The position numbers were made by a program, and so were the translations under genes. From positions 3,259 to 67,258 of the forward strand of contig CAJUEK010000001.1 in assembly GCA_910585445.1 (NCBI GenBank): a stretch of DNA of 64,000 bases, given 5' to 3'. The stretch comes from an uncultured Bacteroidales bacterium. GTDB taxonomy: Bacteria; Bacteroidota; Bacteroidia; Bacteroidales; UBA932. Each line of letters opens with the position of its first letter. Within the stretch, counting starts at the first letter, position 1. Shown piece after piece: positions 43,608 to 52,382 of the stretch. The notes beneath the pieces were generated by a model. That model worked only from the letters and a program-made list of their open reading frames with translations. It was not told the origin of the DNA and did no database searches.

Positions 43608-43618
43608 GGTCTTGCCTC

Positions 43619-44365
43619 CTAATAAAGCATGAGCTGTGTGAGCACAAGGTCAAACAGAAGTATGAGAATGCTCGTTATTACTATTGATTTGGTGCTTGAA
43701 TGCCCGACTCCGAGAGAGCCGCCCTTTGCATAAAAGCCATTGAATGCGGCTATTGATGATATCATGAAGCAGAAAACGGACATCTTGAAGCAGCTGTAGA
43801 AGACATAGAATCCATTGTAGCAGAACTTTATGCCCGTTATATATGATGCCGTCGATATTATCTGCGTAGTCTCAACCACCAACCAGCCTCCGACAAGTCC
43901 GAGAATGAGGCTGAGTAGCATCAGAAAAGGACTAAGAAGCGTAGCGGAAGTGATTTTCGGAAGCACGAGGAAGCCTGCGGAATTGACACCCATCATGTCC
44001 ATGGCGTCAATCTGTTCCGTTATGCGCATGCTGCCTATCTCCGATGCGATGTTCGATCCCATCTTTCCGGCAAGGATAAGTGCTATCATTGTGGAACAGA
44101 ATTCCAGAATGAGGCTTTCCCTGACCATATATCCGACATACATCTTGTCAATGACCGGATTCTCAAGGTTTGATGCGGTCTGTATGACGAGTACTCCGCC
44201 TATGAAAACTGAAATGACTCCCACGATAAGTTTGGAAGAAAGTATGAGCTTATCGGATTCGTTCACAAACTGCCTCCAAAACAGACGCCACTTTTCCGGT
44301 TTCCTGAAAACCATTTTCAGGAACAGGAAATACTTTCCGACAGACTCAAAAAAAGTTTTTATCAT
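43619..44365 (-). CDS. MlaE-family lipid ABC transporter permease
   Basis: 248 residues, five or six membrane helices. Seen: the family core GKMGSNIASEIGSMRITEQIDAMDMMGVNSAGFLVLPKI near 105-145 and a C-terminal GHSSTKSIVITSILILLFD. This is the permease half of the MlaFE-type outer-membrane lipid-asymmetry transporter. Minus-strand TAAATTTG at 44389-44396 gives a plausible short-leader promoter. Confidence 0.9.
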   Translation of the reverse strand: MIKTFFESVGKYFLFLKMVFRKPEKWRLFWRQFVNESDKLILSSKLIVGVISVFIGGVLVIQTASNLENPVIDKMYVGYMVRESLILEFCSTMIALILAGKMGSNIASEIGSMRITEQIDAMDMMGVNSAGFLVLPKITSATLLSPFLMLLSLILGLVGGWLVVETTQIISTASYITGIKFCYNGFYVFYSCFKMSVFCFMISSIAAFNGFYAKGGSLGVGHSSTKSIVITSILILLFDLVLTQLMLY

Positions 44366-44388
44366 TTAAAAATTTATTTTTACCCGGA

Positions 44389-44396
44389 CAAATTTA
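44389..44396 (-). promoter_or_regulatory. Promoter -7 box for the mlaE-mlaF pair
   Basis: Minus-strand TAAATTTG, 24 bases before the mlaE ATG. Confidence 0.5.
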
Positions 44397-44489
44397 CCAC
44401 TTTTTTGTCTTTTTTAAAGAAGTTCCCGATTATTAAGGCAAGATTTGGACAAGTGAAGCGACTTATTTAAAAACCAAATATTGACACTT

Positions 44490-46070
44490 ATGCTCATCAC
44501 TGTTCATTGCGCAAAATGCGTCGGAATCAACGCCGTACCTGTAACTGTTGAAGTTGACATGGCCAGCGGCATAGGAATTCATCTTGTCGGGCTTGCAGAT
44601 GCCGCAGTAAAAGAAAGCCTGCTCAGGACAATAACGGCCCTGCAGGCCATGGGATTCCGGATTCCAGGAAAAAAGATAGTCATCAACCTTGCTCCGGCAG
44701 ACATGCACAAGAAAGGAAGCCTGTACGACGTTCCAATAGCACTCGGAATAATCGCCGCTTCAAGACAGGCGGAACTGCGTCTTCTTGACAGATTCATGAT
44801 TATGGGAGAACTTGGGCTTGACGGAAGCATACGCGATGTGCCGGGAGCGCTTCCGGCGGCAGAGCTTGCGGCTTCTGAAGGACTGAGAGGATGCATTCTT
44901 CCTGTAAATTCGGCTTTGGAAGCTGTCGAATACGGGAATATCGAGATCTATGGAGTTGATAATCTTTCAGATGTAATCAGGATACTGTCCGGGGAAGAAG
45001 AATGCACGGATCTTCTTGCATCAGAACGTATGCACACCCTCAAGGCAAATCTTCCGCCATCAGCCGCCCAAGGACATGTCAGCGGGACGAAAACCGGACA
45101 GGATATAATGGACTTTTCCGAAATCATCGGCCAGGAAAGTGCGAAGCGCGGGATAGAGATTGCAGCGGCCGGAGGTCACAACGTAATCCTGATAGGCCCT
45201 CCCGGCTCCGGCAAAAGTTCTCTGGCCAAAGCCATGGCCGGCATATTGCCTCCTATGACAGCAGAAGAATCCTTGCATACAAGCAAGATATATTCAGTGT
45301 CAGGCAAAAGCAATCCGGTTGAAGGGCTTATGAAGCGCAGGCCATTCCGCTCACCACATTATAGTGCATCTGCCTCAGCAATGATAGGAGGCGGTTCCGA
45401 CAACATAATGCCTGGCGAGATTTCGCTCGCACATAACGGCATCCTGTTCCTCGATGAGTTTTGTGAAGCGCCCAAGAAAGTCCTCGAGGCATTACGCGCG
45501 CCGATGGAGGACAGGAAAGTAACGATTTCACGCCTGAAGGCAAAGGTGGAATATCCGGCAGGCTTCACACTTATAGCTGCCGCCAATCCGTGTCCGTGCG
45601 GATATTATGGAGAGGGAGACAGATGCAGCTGCACACCTTCAAGACGCCTGGCATACATATCAAAGCTATCCGGGCCTATAATGGACAGGATTGACATACA
45701 GCTTTGGCTCCATCCGGTTGACCCGAAAAAGCTCGTGGCACGTAAGCCGGAGGAATCCAGCGCAGAAGTGGCCGCACGAGTCCTCAAGGCAAGAGAGATT
45801 CAGAAAAGACGCTTTGCCGGTGAAGACATTTTCTGCAATGCTGACATGAACAGCCGCATGACAGGAAAGCATTGCCATCTTGACGGCAAGTGCAGAACAC
45901 TCATGGAAAAGCTTATCGGAAGGATGGGACTTTCCGCAAGGGCGTGCTCAAGGATACTTAAGCTTGCCCGTACAATTGCCGATCTCGAGGCTGCGGAAAC
46001 GATAACGGCCGCGCATCTCATCGAAGCCGCCGGCTACCGGTTCCTTGACAGACAGGGGCTGGAAATGTGA
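44490..46070 (+). CDS. comM: YifB/ComM-family Mg-chelatase-like AAA+ ATPase
   Basis: 526 residues. N-terminal Lon-protease-like fold (about 1-170, including VEVDMASGIGIHLVGLAD), then an AAA+ domain with Walker A GPPGSGKSSLAKAMAG near 230-245 and Walker B GILFLDEFCE, and a C-terminal Mg-chelatase helical domain with Cys-rich NPCPCGYYGEGDRCSC. ComM is a hexameric helicase that helps branch migration during natural transformation and recombination. ATG 44490 is preferred over TTG 44481. Confidence 0.93.
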   Translation: MLITVHCAKCVGINAVPVTVEVDMASGIGIHLVGLADAAVKESLLRTITALQAMGFRIPGKKIVINLAPADMHKKGSLYDVPIALGIIAASRQAELRLLDRFMIMGELGLDGSIRDVPGALPAAELAASEGLRGCILPVNSALEAVEYGNIEIYGVDNLSDVIRILSGEEECTDLLASERMHTLKANLPPSAAQGHVSGTKTGQDIMDFSEIIGQESAKRGIEIAAAGGHNVILIGPPGSGKSSLAKAMAGILPPMTAEESLHTSKIYSVSGKSNPVEGLMKRRPFRSPHYSASASAMIGGGSDNIMPGEISLAHNGILFLDEFCEAPKKVLEALRAPMEDRKVTISRLKAKVEYPAGFTLIAAANPCPCGYYGEGDRCSCTPSRRLAYISKLSGPIMDRIDIQLWLHPVDPKKLVARKPEESSAEVAARVLKAREIQKRRFAGEDIFCNADMNSRMTGKHCHLDGKCRTLMEKLIGRMGLSARACSRILKLARTIADLEAAETITAAHLIEAAGYRFLDRQGLEM

Positions 46071-46238
46071 TTTGCACACATATACGATTGCGTCTCGGTA
46101 ACAATTATAACTGTCGTTGCTGTGATAATGAGTGTCGTGTTGTTCATCTTGGAATTACGTAATGCAAGGAGGGGAAGGACAAACTGGTATGATGAGCCGG
46201 TTTCAGGTATGCAGGTCAAAAAACCGCTAAATCCAGAC
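46071..46238. repeat. Repeat fragment R4 and short gene-free region
   Basis: TTTGCACACATATACGATTG...CTCGG at 46071-46098 matches part of the tandem repeat R5 near 48083-48108, in the same orientation, starting at the base after the comM stop. From 46099 to 46238 there is a plus-strand open frame (no good start) encoding a plausible membrane segment, TIITVVAVIMSVVLFILELRN, followed by polar residues. It overlaps the hydrolase gene and may be a gene remnant; I do not call it. Confidence 0.5.
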
Positions 46239-47033
46239 TCACAAATTTGTCTGTCTTTTCCAGAAGGATTCAATGGTTTTGTTGAATTCCATAGGGACGT
46301 CCATATTTACGCAATGCCCAGCATTTTCAAAAACGACCATAATACAGTCCGGCTCATTGGCTTTCCATGATTCTGTCAGTTCCAATTCCATCGGGATGTC
46401 GTATCTTCCGCAGCCTATAAGCAGTGGATAGGCCCTTTTTCCGGTGATGTGCCTGTTTACCATCTTGTTCAGATCCGCAAAGAACATAAACGACTTTTTG
46501 GGGAACCGTATGTTCATTGCAAAGAGCTCATCCTGGGCCTTTGGGGTATATGCGGAAATTTTCCTGTTTGCCTTTGCGAACCATTTGACTGAAATCATGG
46601 CTTTGAGCATCATCAGTATCTGTTGCGACCTGTTTTTCCTTTGTATGCTTATGTCGAAATTGTTGATATCGTATCCTCCGAAGCAGGCCAATGAACTGAC
46701 GGCGTCAGGATAATGGTTGGCAAAATCCTGGGCCAATACCGCCCCCAAAGAAACCCCGACAATATGCAGTTTGTCTATGCCTTCCGCCTGCATGACACCA
46801 AATATCCATTCTGACATTTTGAGGATGCTGTCTCCTTTTCTTGTCTTCGAAGATAGCCCGTGCCCGATGATGTCGATTGCCAGTATGTTGTATTTGTCCC
46901 GGAAATATTCGAACTGTGTCTTGAACATCTCATGGGTGACGAATGCAGCGTGGATGAAAAGCACCCATTCATCATGTCCTTCATTGCTTATAAAATATAC
47001 AATCGGAGAACAGTCAGATATCTTGGTCTTCAT
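46239..47033 (-). CDS. Alpha/beta-hydrolase family protein
   Basis: 264 residues. Seen: VLFIHAAFVTHEMF (oxyanion region), DIIGHGLSSKT, nucleophile elbow VGVSLGAVLAQ near 93-103, acid region GCGRYDIPMELE and catalytic His in NAGHCVNMDVPMEF. A serine hydrolase; the substrate is not known. Codon use looks more AT-rich than in neighbouring genes. It lies with the next gene in a small cassette bounded by repeat fragments R4 and R5. The 49-base gap to the methyltransferase gene suggests co-transcription. Confidence 0.82.
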   Translation of the reverse strand: MKTKISDCSPIVYFISNEGHDEWVLFIHAAFVTHEMFKTQFEYFRDKYNILAIDIIGHGLSSKTRKGDSILKMSEWIFGVMQAEGIDKLHIVGVSLGAVLAQDFANHYPDAVSSLACFGGYDINNFDISIQRKNRSQQILMMLKAMISVKWFAKANRKISAYTPKAQDELFAMNIRFPKKSFMFFADLNKMVNRHITGKRAYPLLIGCGRYDIPMELELTESWKANEPDCIMVVFENAGHCVNMDVPMEFNKTIESFWKRQTNL

Positions 47034-47082
47034 AAATAGTGTTTTACCTTGCGCTCACAATCACTCCTCTTTACCATGAGGC

Positions 47083-47799
47083 TCATTTGACGGCCCGGAA
47101 GACAGCTATGCTTTCCACTGTATCAACTTTTACGGTACGATACATCTTTTCAAGCCTCTTCTTCAGGCTTTCTGCCGTTTCAAAAGGTGGGGTACAATAT
47201 CCCTTAGGAGTGTATATGTTCCTGATTATCCAATCAGTACGCTTATTTTCTTTCATTACTGCAAAACAACCGCAAAACACACCTCCAGGCTTCAGTACCC
47301 TATAGGTCTCGTTATAGGCAGCACTTTTGTCCGGAAAAGCATGGAATCCATTGAGTGACATGACTATCTCAAAACTCTCATCTTCAAACGGCATATTTCC
47401 GACATCTCCCTGTATGAAATCTATGTTTTTTATGTCAAGCCTTTCCGCAAATCGTTTCGCTCGCTGCATCATATCGGGGGAGTAGTCAAGACAGGTAATC
47501 TCGGCCTCCGGCAGTGTCCTGTACATCGGCATTGTGATTACCCCTGTACCGACAGGGACCTCCAGAAGTTTTCCTCCAAAATTTTCGGGTATATTGGAAA
47601 GGACCATTTCCTGATATTCCAGCGTCTTTTCCTTATCGAGATTCCACACAAGCCCGCTGACGATTTTTCCCATAAAAGTGGAGCAGGTAATCATTCCGTC
47701 ATAGAATGTCCTGTCGCCTCCGAGACCTTTATATGCTTGTCGTATTTCTCCTTTTCTGTCCATTGCTACCTTTATTTGCAGTTCCTTATCTGATTTCAT
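47083..47799 (-). CDS. SAM-dependent class I methyltransferase
   Basis: 238 residues. SAM motif I LLEVPVGTGVITMPMYRTL near 78-96, then CLDYSPDMMQRAKRFAERL, DFIQGDVGNMPFEDESFEIVMSLNGFHAFPDK and VLKPGGVFCGCFAV. These are UbiE/methyltransferase-11-type motifs, but it is not menG, which is encoded at 24199. Substrate unknown. Its own promoter lies at 47872-47905. Expected partner: the hydrolase downstream. Confidence 0.82.
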   Translation of the reverse strand: MKSDKELQIKVAMDRKGEIRQAYKGLGGDRTFYDGMITCSTFMGKIVSGLVWNLDKEKTLEYQEMVLSNIPENFGGKLLEVPVGTGVITMPMYRTLPEAEITCLDYSPDMMQRAKRFAERLDIKNIDFIQGDVGNMPFEDESFEIVMSLNGFHAFPDKSAAYNETYRVLKPGGVFCGCFAVMKENKRTDWIIRNIYTPKGYCTPPFETAESLKKRLEKMYRTVKVDTVESIAVFRAVK

Positions 47800-47871
47800 G
47801 TTTCTATATGCAATTGCAGGTCATAAGTTATGTTCCGCACCATTCCTTTCTGTACACAATCCCTATGCGTG

Positions 47872-47905
47872 GCAAAGATAGCGCAATTATCCTTATGGCT
47901 CAAAA
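47872..47905 (-). promoter_or_regulatory. Promoter of the methyltransferase/hydrolase pair
   Basis: Minus strand: TTTTG (47901-47905), 20 bases, TATCTTTG then C (47872-47880), about 73 nt before the start codon. A good consensus match. Confidence 0.65.
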
Positions 47906-47993
47906 AGCAATTCAAGAAGTTAAGTTCGCCATATAGTCTGAACAGATAAGAGCGTAACGGTACTTTTCACGATATTTTAGATGACGCCCATAC

Positions 47994-48160
47994 TACGATT
48001 GCGTCTCGCATACATATACGCCCTGGCTTCGGCAAAACTTACAAGCTTTGCTTCTGCTCTCGACTTTTGCTATATTTGTGCTTCGCACACATATACGAAT
48101 GCGTCTCGGCAGAGTGAAAATAAATTTTCCCTCTGCTCTCGACTTTTTCGTATATTTGCG
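47994..48160. repeat. Structured promoter-bearing repeat, copy R5 (tandem units)
   Basis: Two units in the opposite orientation to R1-R3. The right edge gives plus-strand TATATTTGC (48151-48159), the -7 box of tsaE. Junction hairpin: TATATTTGTGC-TTC-GCACACATATA (48071-48095). Internal hairpin: GCAGAG / CTCTGC around GAAAA-TTTA-TTTTC (read on the minus strand), a base-changed but still paired version of GCAAAAC / GTTTTGC in the other copies. Confidence 0.78.
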
Positions 48161-48163
48161 GTC

Positions 48164-48586
48164 ATGAAACAGGAAATTACAATAAAAGATACGGCGGACC
48201 TTGACAGGGCTGCAAAAGAGTTTCTCTCAAAAATAGGCGACAGAACCCTCGTGGCATTCTTTGCCCCGATGGGAGCCGGCAAGACGACATTCACTGCAGC
48301 AATCTGCAAAGCTCTCGGAGTAAAAGATTCCGTATGCTCCCCCACATTCACTATAGTCAATGAATATGAGAGAGCAGACGGGGAGCCGATGTATCATTTT
48401 GATTTCTACAGAATCACCAAACTCTCGGAAGCGACGGAAATCGGACTTTACGACTACCTTGACAGCGGCTGCCTATGCATAATGGAATGGCCTGAAAACA
48501 TTGTAGACCTGCTTCCAGAAGACACCTTGAGGGTAAACATCAGCGTAAACCCAGACTTGTCGCGCACCCTTTCATGGGAGGAGTAA
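48164..48586 (+). CDS. tsaE: tRNA threonylcarbamoyladenosine biosynthesis ATPase TsaE
   Basis: 140 residues from ATG 48164. P-loop FFAPMGAGKTTFTAA near 30-44, SPTFTIVNEY and YHFDFYR near 65-83, and the C-terminal CIMEWPENI. TsaE works with TsaB and TsaD in making t6A37 in tRNA. The open frame extends 61 residues upstream through repeat R5 but that part is not protein-like. The -7 box ends 4 bases before the ATG, so the transcript is probably leaderless or nearly so. Its last 47 bases overlap the convergent lipoprotein gene. Confidence 0.92.
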   Translation: MKQEITIKDTADLDRAAKEFLSKIGDRTLVAFFAPMGAGKTTFTAAICKALGVKDSVCSPTFTIVNEYERADGEPMYHFDFYRITKLSEATEIGLYDYLDSGCLCIMEWPENIVDLLPEDTLRVNISVNPDLSRTLSWEE

Positions 48587-49808
48587 CACCGTCAACATAA
48601 ATTGAAGAGATGTATCCGTTGATGCCAAGTGCTTCAACGCTCCCGTCTTTCCAAACTGCCGGGCTCATGCCTGACAAGGAGGAAAGCCCCACATACAGAA
48701 TTCCGTTCACTGACGCAATGGGACTGTTCCCCATCATCGCATACCCGTCAGGCATCGGATATATTTCTCCGGACCTGAAAATAAGTCCCGGCATATTGGA
48801 AGCCGCAGAACTGAGTACGCAGCATATGCCGTCATCCCATGTACACAGCGAAGATGCTGTATATCCAGGGTCAAAGAGCTTGAAAATACTGCCACCTCTC
48901 CACAAGCCCCCAGTCACAGGCATGCCTTCCATTGTAAAGATGCCCTCCACATAAAGGACCTCATCACCAGATCCTACAAAACGGCATGCAGGCACCTTTG
49001 CACCTGGGGGCAAATCCAAAGTTGACATCTGCCCGCCGGAGACAACCACAGGCTCGTTTATCCCGACAAGCGACGCGATATAGCTAACCTCCCCGTCACG
49101 GCAAATTATATCATGAACAGTTTTGACATCGTCCCTTACCGCGACTTGGCTGACGACACCTCCGAGCACATTATAATATCTCCCCTGCACGGAAGCACCC
49201 GACCCGACCGGCTCGCAGAACGCGAAACTTATCCCGGCGGAGTCGATGCGCAAATGCTCAAACAGATATCCCGACTTTCTCTCAAGAAGCACCTCCCCGT
49301 TTTTCCTGTAAGTGAAACCGGCCCCTCCCCTGTCCAGGCCGATTGTATGCACATCATCACCGTCCACGAGCATTCCGCATATCATTTCACGCCCCGGGTA
49401 ACGGAACAGCAACCTTCCGTCTTTCTTTATGACTGTCTCCGAACCTGTTGACCAGTCAGTATAGAGATGCCCTCCTATAATACGGTGCATATCCGGATCA
49501 GAACCCGTCTCATAGCTTTCGCCGACCGGGACTTTCATGACAGGAACCATATCGGCAAACACTACAAGCGAGCATTTCACACTTCCGGACTCAGGGTCAG
49601 CCTTCCAGTCATAGCCGTCAGGGTAATCAAAACCTGTGATATAGCACACTGACTTTTCCTTGCCGCCGCTTCCTCCCGTGCCTCCAGGCCCCTGTCCCGG
49701 ACCTGTCCACACCTCATGTTTTCCCCCTCCGTTTCCTCCGATTTCAACAAGGCCGCATGATGACAGCACAACAGCCATAATGGCCAGACAACATATACGC
49801 ATATTCAT
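48540..49808 (-). CDS. Lipoprotein of unknown function, possible beta-propeller
   Basis: 422 residues. Lipobox VVLSSCG with lipid-carrying Cys18, then a Gly/Pro-rich linker (GGNGGGKHEVWTGPGQGPGG). The remainder is a run of short beta repeats with recurring patterns such as VIKKDGRLLF, YRKNGEVLLER, GGQMSTLDLP, VWKDGSVEALG. These read like successive blades of a small propeller displaying a value. No enzyme motif is seen. Convergent with tsaE, with 47 bases of overlap at the 3' ends. Probably exported to the outer membrane. Confidence 0.7.
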   Translation of the reverse strand: MNMRICCLAIMAVVLSSCGLVEIGGNGGGKHEVWTGPGQGPGGTGGSGGKEKSVCYITGFDYPDGYDWKADPESGSVKCSLVVFADMVPVMKVPVGESYETGSDPDMHRIIGGHLYTDWSTGSETVIKKDGRLLFRYPGREMICGMLVDGDDVHTIGLDRGGAGFTYRKNGEVLLERKSGYLFEHLRIDSAGISFAFCEPVGSGASVQGRYYNVLGGVVSQVAVRDDVKTVHDIICRDGEVSYIASLVGINEPVVVSGGQMSTLDLPPGAKVPACRFVGSGDEVLYVEGIFTMEGMPVTGGLWRGGSIFKLFDPGYTASSLCTWDDGICCVLSSAASNMPGLIFRSGEIYPMPDGYAMMGNSPIASVNGILYVGLSSLSGMSPAVWKDGSVEALGINGYISSIYVDGVTPPMKGCATSLGLR

Positions 49809-49869
49809 TATCCTTTTTAAAACAACTTCAGACTATGCTCCAAAGGAACAAAAAAGGACAAAAACAACA

Positions 49870-49905
49870 AGTGACGGATGTCACGCATAACGGACATTCG
49901 TCACT
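49870..49905 (-). terminator. Terminator-like hairpin downstream of ispE
   Basis: AGTGACGGATGTC (49870-49882) / GACATTCGTCACT (49893-49905), a 13-bp stem with one mismatch, followed on the minus strand by TTGTTGTTTTTG. It lies 75-110 nt after the ispE stop. On the plus strand a T-rich tail also follows. Confidence 0.6.
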
Positions 49906-49979
49906 ATTTTCTTTTTCTTTAAAAAATTTCTGTTTTTTATAAAGCCGAAAACCTGCCTTGGCTTATAACAAGCCTCCGG

Positions 49980-50876
49980 TTAAACAGGATAAATTCCGAA
50001 CAAGGCAGACCCCGAGCCAGACATTGAGGCATATACCGCTCCACTTTCATACAGGGATTTCTTTATGGCTTCCAATTCAGGATGCGCGGCAAAGACCGTC
50101 TTTTCAAAATCATTGACCAGAAAGTCTTTCCACTGCCCCACCGGCTTGGACAAAACATCCCTTAAAGAAATCTCAGGCACCGCCGGACAGATCCCACGAT
50201 ATGCCTGTGCCGTAGAAACCGCTATTCCCTCCGGAACGAGAACCTTGACCTCATATCCGAAAGACTCGCCAGAGGAACACTCCGACCCATAATCTATTCC
50301 GTCCAACTGGTATGAAACAAGGATTTCTCCACGTCCCTCGCCTATCATCGGACGGTTGAAAATGAAAAATGAGCAATCGCTGCCAAGCTTGGCGGCATGT
50401 CCGGCAAGTTCTTCTTCAGAAAGTCCCAAACAGCCTATTTCATTCAGCATCCTGAGAGCGAAAGCGGCATCAGCCGACCCTCCGCCAAGACCTGCTCCGA
50501 CCGGTGATGTCTTCTCCAAGAAAATCTTTACAGGAGGAAGACCATATTCTTTGTCCAGAATGAAGTATGCCTTGGCGCACAAGTCCTCAAGCGGATTCCA
50601 GTCCACTCCTTCAGAGCGGGCTATCGTCATCATAAGTTTCCCGTCATCCGAAATGGCCTGCACGAGAGTCTGCACATCCGCATCCGGACCCGCTCCGGAA
50701 TATTTTGCGGACAATGATGCAAAAGTCCGGCTGAAATCGTCACCTGAGACAATCTCAAGCGTGTCCGTTATTCCGAAATAAGGGACAAACAAAGTCTCAA
50801 GGTCATGAAACCCGTCCTCTCTTTTACGCAGGACATTCAGTCCGAGATTTATCTTGACATTAGGATGTGTTACCAT
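49980..50876 (-). CDS. ispE: 4-diphosphocytidyl-2-C-methyl-D-erythritol kinase
   Basis: 298 residues, GHMP kinase of the MEP isoprenoid pathway, supplying IPP for the polyprenyl synthase. Seen: the N-terminal VKINLGLNVLRKREDGFHDLETLF, the ATP motif PVGAGLGGGSADAAFALR near 125-142, LGSDCSFFIF, and the C-terminal SMSGSGSALFGIY. Length is normal. It is the last gene of the suf-containing operon, 15 bases after sufD. Confidence 0.94.
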   Translation of the reverse strand: MVTHPNVKINLGLNVLRKREDGFHDLETLFVPYFGITDTLEIVSGDDFSRTFASLSAKYSGAGPDADVQTLVQAISDDGKLMMTIARSEGVDWNPLEDLCAKAYFILDKEYGLPPVKIFLEKTSPVGAGLGGGSADAAFALRMLNEIGCLGLSEEELAGHAAKLGSDCSFFIFNRPMIGEGRGEILVSYQLDGIDYGSECSSGESFGYEVKVLVPEGIAVSTAQAYRGICPAVPEISLRDVLSKPVGQWKDFLVNDFEKTVFAAHPELEAIKKSLYESGAVYASMSGSGSALFGIYPV

Positions 50877-50891
50877 TGCCCAAACACTTAT

Positions 50892-51584
50892 TTACTCATT
50901 GCCTCTCACGATATCCCTGACGGCTTCATCAAGCCTGCAGACAAGCTCCTCGCGCAACTTTTCATCCTGAATCCCCTCCATTACAGGTGACAGGAACGAA
51001 ACCATCTGAAGGACCTTGGCATCTTCAAGGCTTATTCCCCTTGAGCGCATGTAGAACAGTTCCTCCTCATTGAGACGGCCGACTGTCGCTCCATGCGAAC
51101 ATTTTACATCGTCAGCATAAATCTCAAGCTGAGGCCTGGTATTCACACGGGCATAGTCGGAAAGCAGAATATTATGGTTCTCCTGAAAAGCAGCCGTTTT
51201 CTGAGCATCCTTCGCAACGGTAATCTTGCCGTAGAAATCTATCTTCGACTTTCCGCCGGCAAGCCCCTTGAAAAGCTGGCTGGAATTGCATCCGGGAACG
51301 CCGTGACGCATGTCAACAGCAATCCTGACATTCTCGCTGTCTCCGCATATATATGCACCTGAAATATTGGCAGACGCCCCTTCCCCGGCAAGCTCTATCT
51401 CGACAGCCATGTCACAGTCCTCACCGGGCATGGACAAGACTATTATGTCAAGGCTCGCGTCACGCTCCACGACAAATCTTGCCGGCAGCTGTTCATCAGA
51501 CCCATTCAAATAAACCTTGTGAAATGACTGCCCGGCGCCTATTGTAATTGTGTTCAGCACATCCATAGCACTACAAGCTGTCAT
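50892..51584 (-). CDS. sufD: Short SufD-like Fe-S assembly scaffold protein
   Basis: 230 residues from ATG 51584, about half the length of E. coli SufD (423). The conserved C-terminal beta-helix part is present: NHNILLSDYARVNTRPQLEIYADDVKCSHGATVGRLNEEELFYMRSRGIS near 140-190. The long N-terminal domain is missing. It partners SufB and SufC in Fe-S cluster assembly. An AGGAAAAAGG-like sequence precedes ATG 51584, which overlaps the sufC stop by 14 bases; ATG 51566 is the alternative. Confidence 0.82.
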   Translation of the reverse strand: MTACSAMDVLNTITIGAGQSFHKVYLNGSDEQLPARFVVERDASLDIIVLSMPGEDCDMAVEIELAGEGASANISGAYICGDSENVRIAVDMRHGVPGCNSSQLFKGLAGGKSKIDFYGKITVAKDAQKTAAFQENHNILLSDYARVNTRPQLEIYADDVKCSHGATVGRLNEEELFYMRSRGISLEDAKVLQMVSFLSPVMEGIQDEKLREELVCRLDEAVRDIVRGNE

Positions 51585-52320
51585 AACCTTTTTCCTCAAT
51601 CATGGCCACAAGCTCCCTGCCCGCAGTCTTGACGATGCGGCCGTCCTTAAGCACGTGCACGACATCAGGAACAATATAATCAAGCAGCCTCTGATAATGC
51701 GTTATCACAATAGCGGCCTTCTGAGGAGTATGCAATGCATTCACACCGCTTGCGACAATACGGAGGGCATCCACATCAAGTCCGCTGTCCGTCTCATCCA
51801 AGATGGCCAGGGTCGGGTCAAACATAGCCATCTGGAATATCTCATTACGCTTTTTCTCTCCTCCGGAAAAGCCTACATTAACCTCCCTTTTGGCAAATTC
51901 CGGCTTCATCTGGACAAAAGCCATCTTCTCACGCATCAGCTTCAGGAAATCCCCGGCCTTGAGAGGCTCAAGTCCCTTGCCCTTGCGATGCGAATTGATG
52001 GCAGTTTTCATGAAATTTGTAATTGTAACCCCAGGTATCTCGACAGGATACTGGAAAGACAGGAAAATACCGGCCCACGAACGCTCTTCAGGCGACATCG
52101 CCAACAAATCACGTCCCATAAATTCTATTGAACCGTCCAGAATCTTGAACTGCGGCTTTCCTGCAAGCACAGCGGAAAGTGTGCTCTTGCCGGCACCGTT
52201 CGGTCCCATGACCGCATGTATTTCTCCCTTGCGGATGACAAGGTCAACGCCTTTCAGGATTTCCTTGCCCTCAACTCCGGCCCTCAGGCCCTCTATCTTC
52301 AACAATATATCGTTTGCCAT
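51571..52320 (-). CDS. sufC: Fe-S cluster assembly ATPase SufC
   Basis: 249 residues, ABC-type ATPase of the SufBCD scaffold. Walker A MGPNGAGKSTLSAVLAG near 38-54, SFQYPVEIPGVT (family-specific), signature VGFSGGEKKRNEIFQMAMF and Walker B LAILDETDSGLDVDAL. ATG 52320 is chosen over an in-frame TTG. It overlaps sufD by 14 bases and lies 62 bases after pnuC. Confidence 0.95.
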   Translation of the reverse strand: MANDILLKIEGLRAGVEGKEILKGVDLVIRKGEIHAVMGPNGAGKSTLSAVLAGKPQFKILDGSIEFMGRDLLAMSPEERSWAGIFLSFQYPVEIPGVTITNFMKTAINSHRKGKGLEPLKAGDFLKLMREKMAFVQMKPEFAKREVNVGFSGGEKKRNEIFQMAMFDPTLAILDETDSGLDVDALRIVASGVNALHTPQKAAIVITHYQRLLDYIVPDVVHVLKDGRIVKTAGRELVAMIEEKGYDSL

Positions 52321-52382
52321 AATCAATGTTTTTCAATTTTCAGCGGCATCATACCGCCACGCGCCAAGTGCAAAAATGCGCT

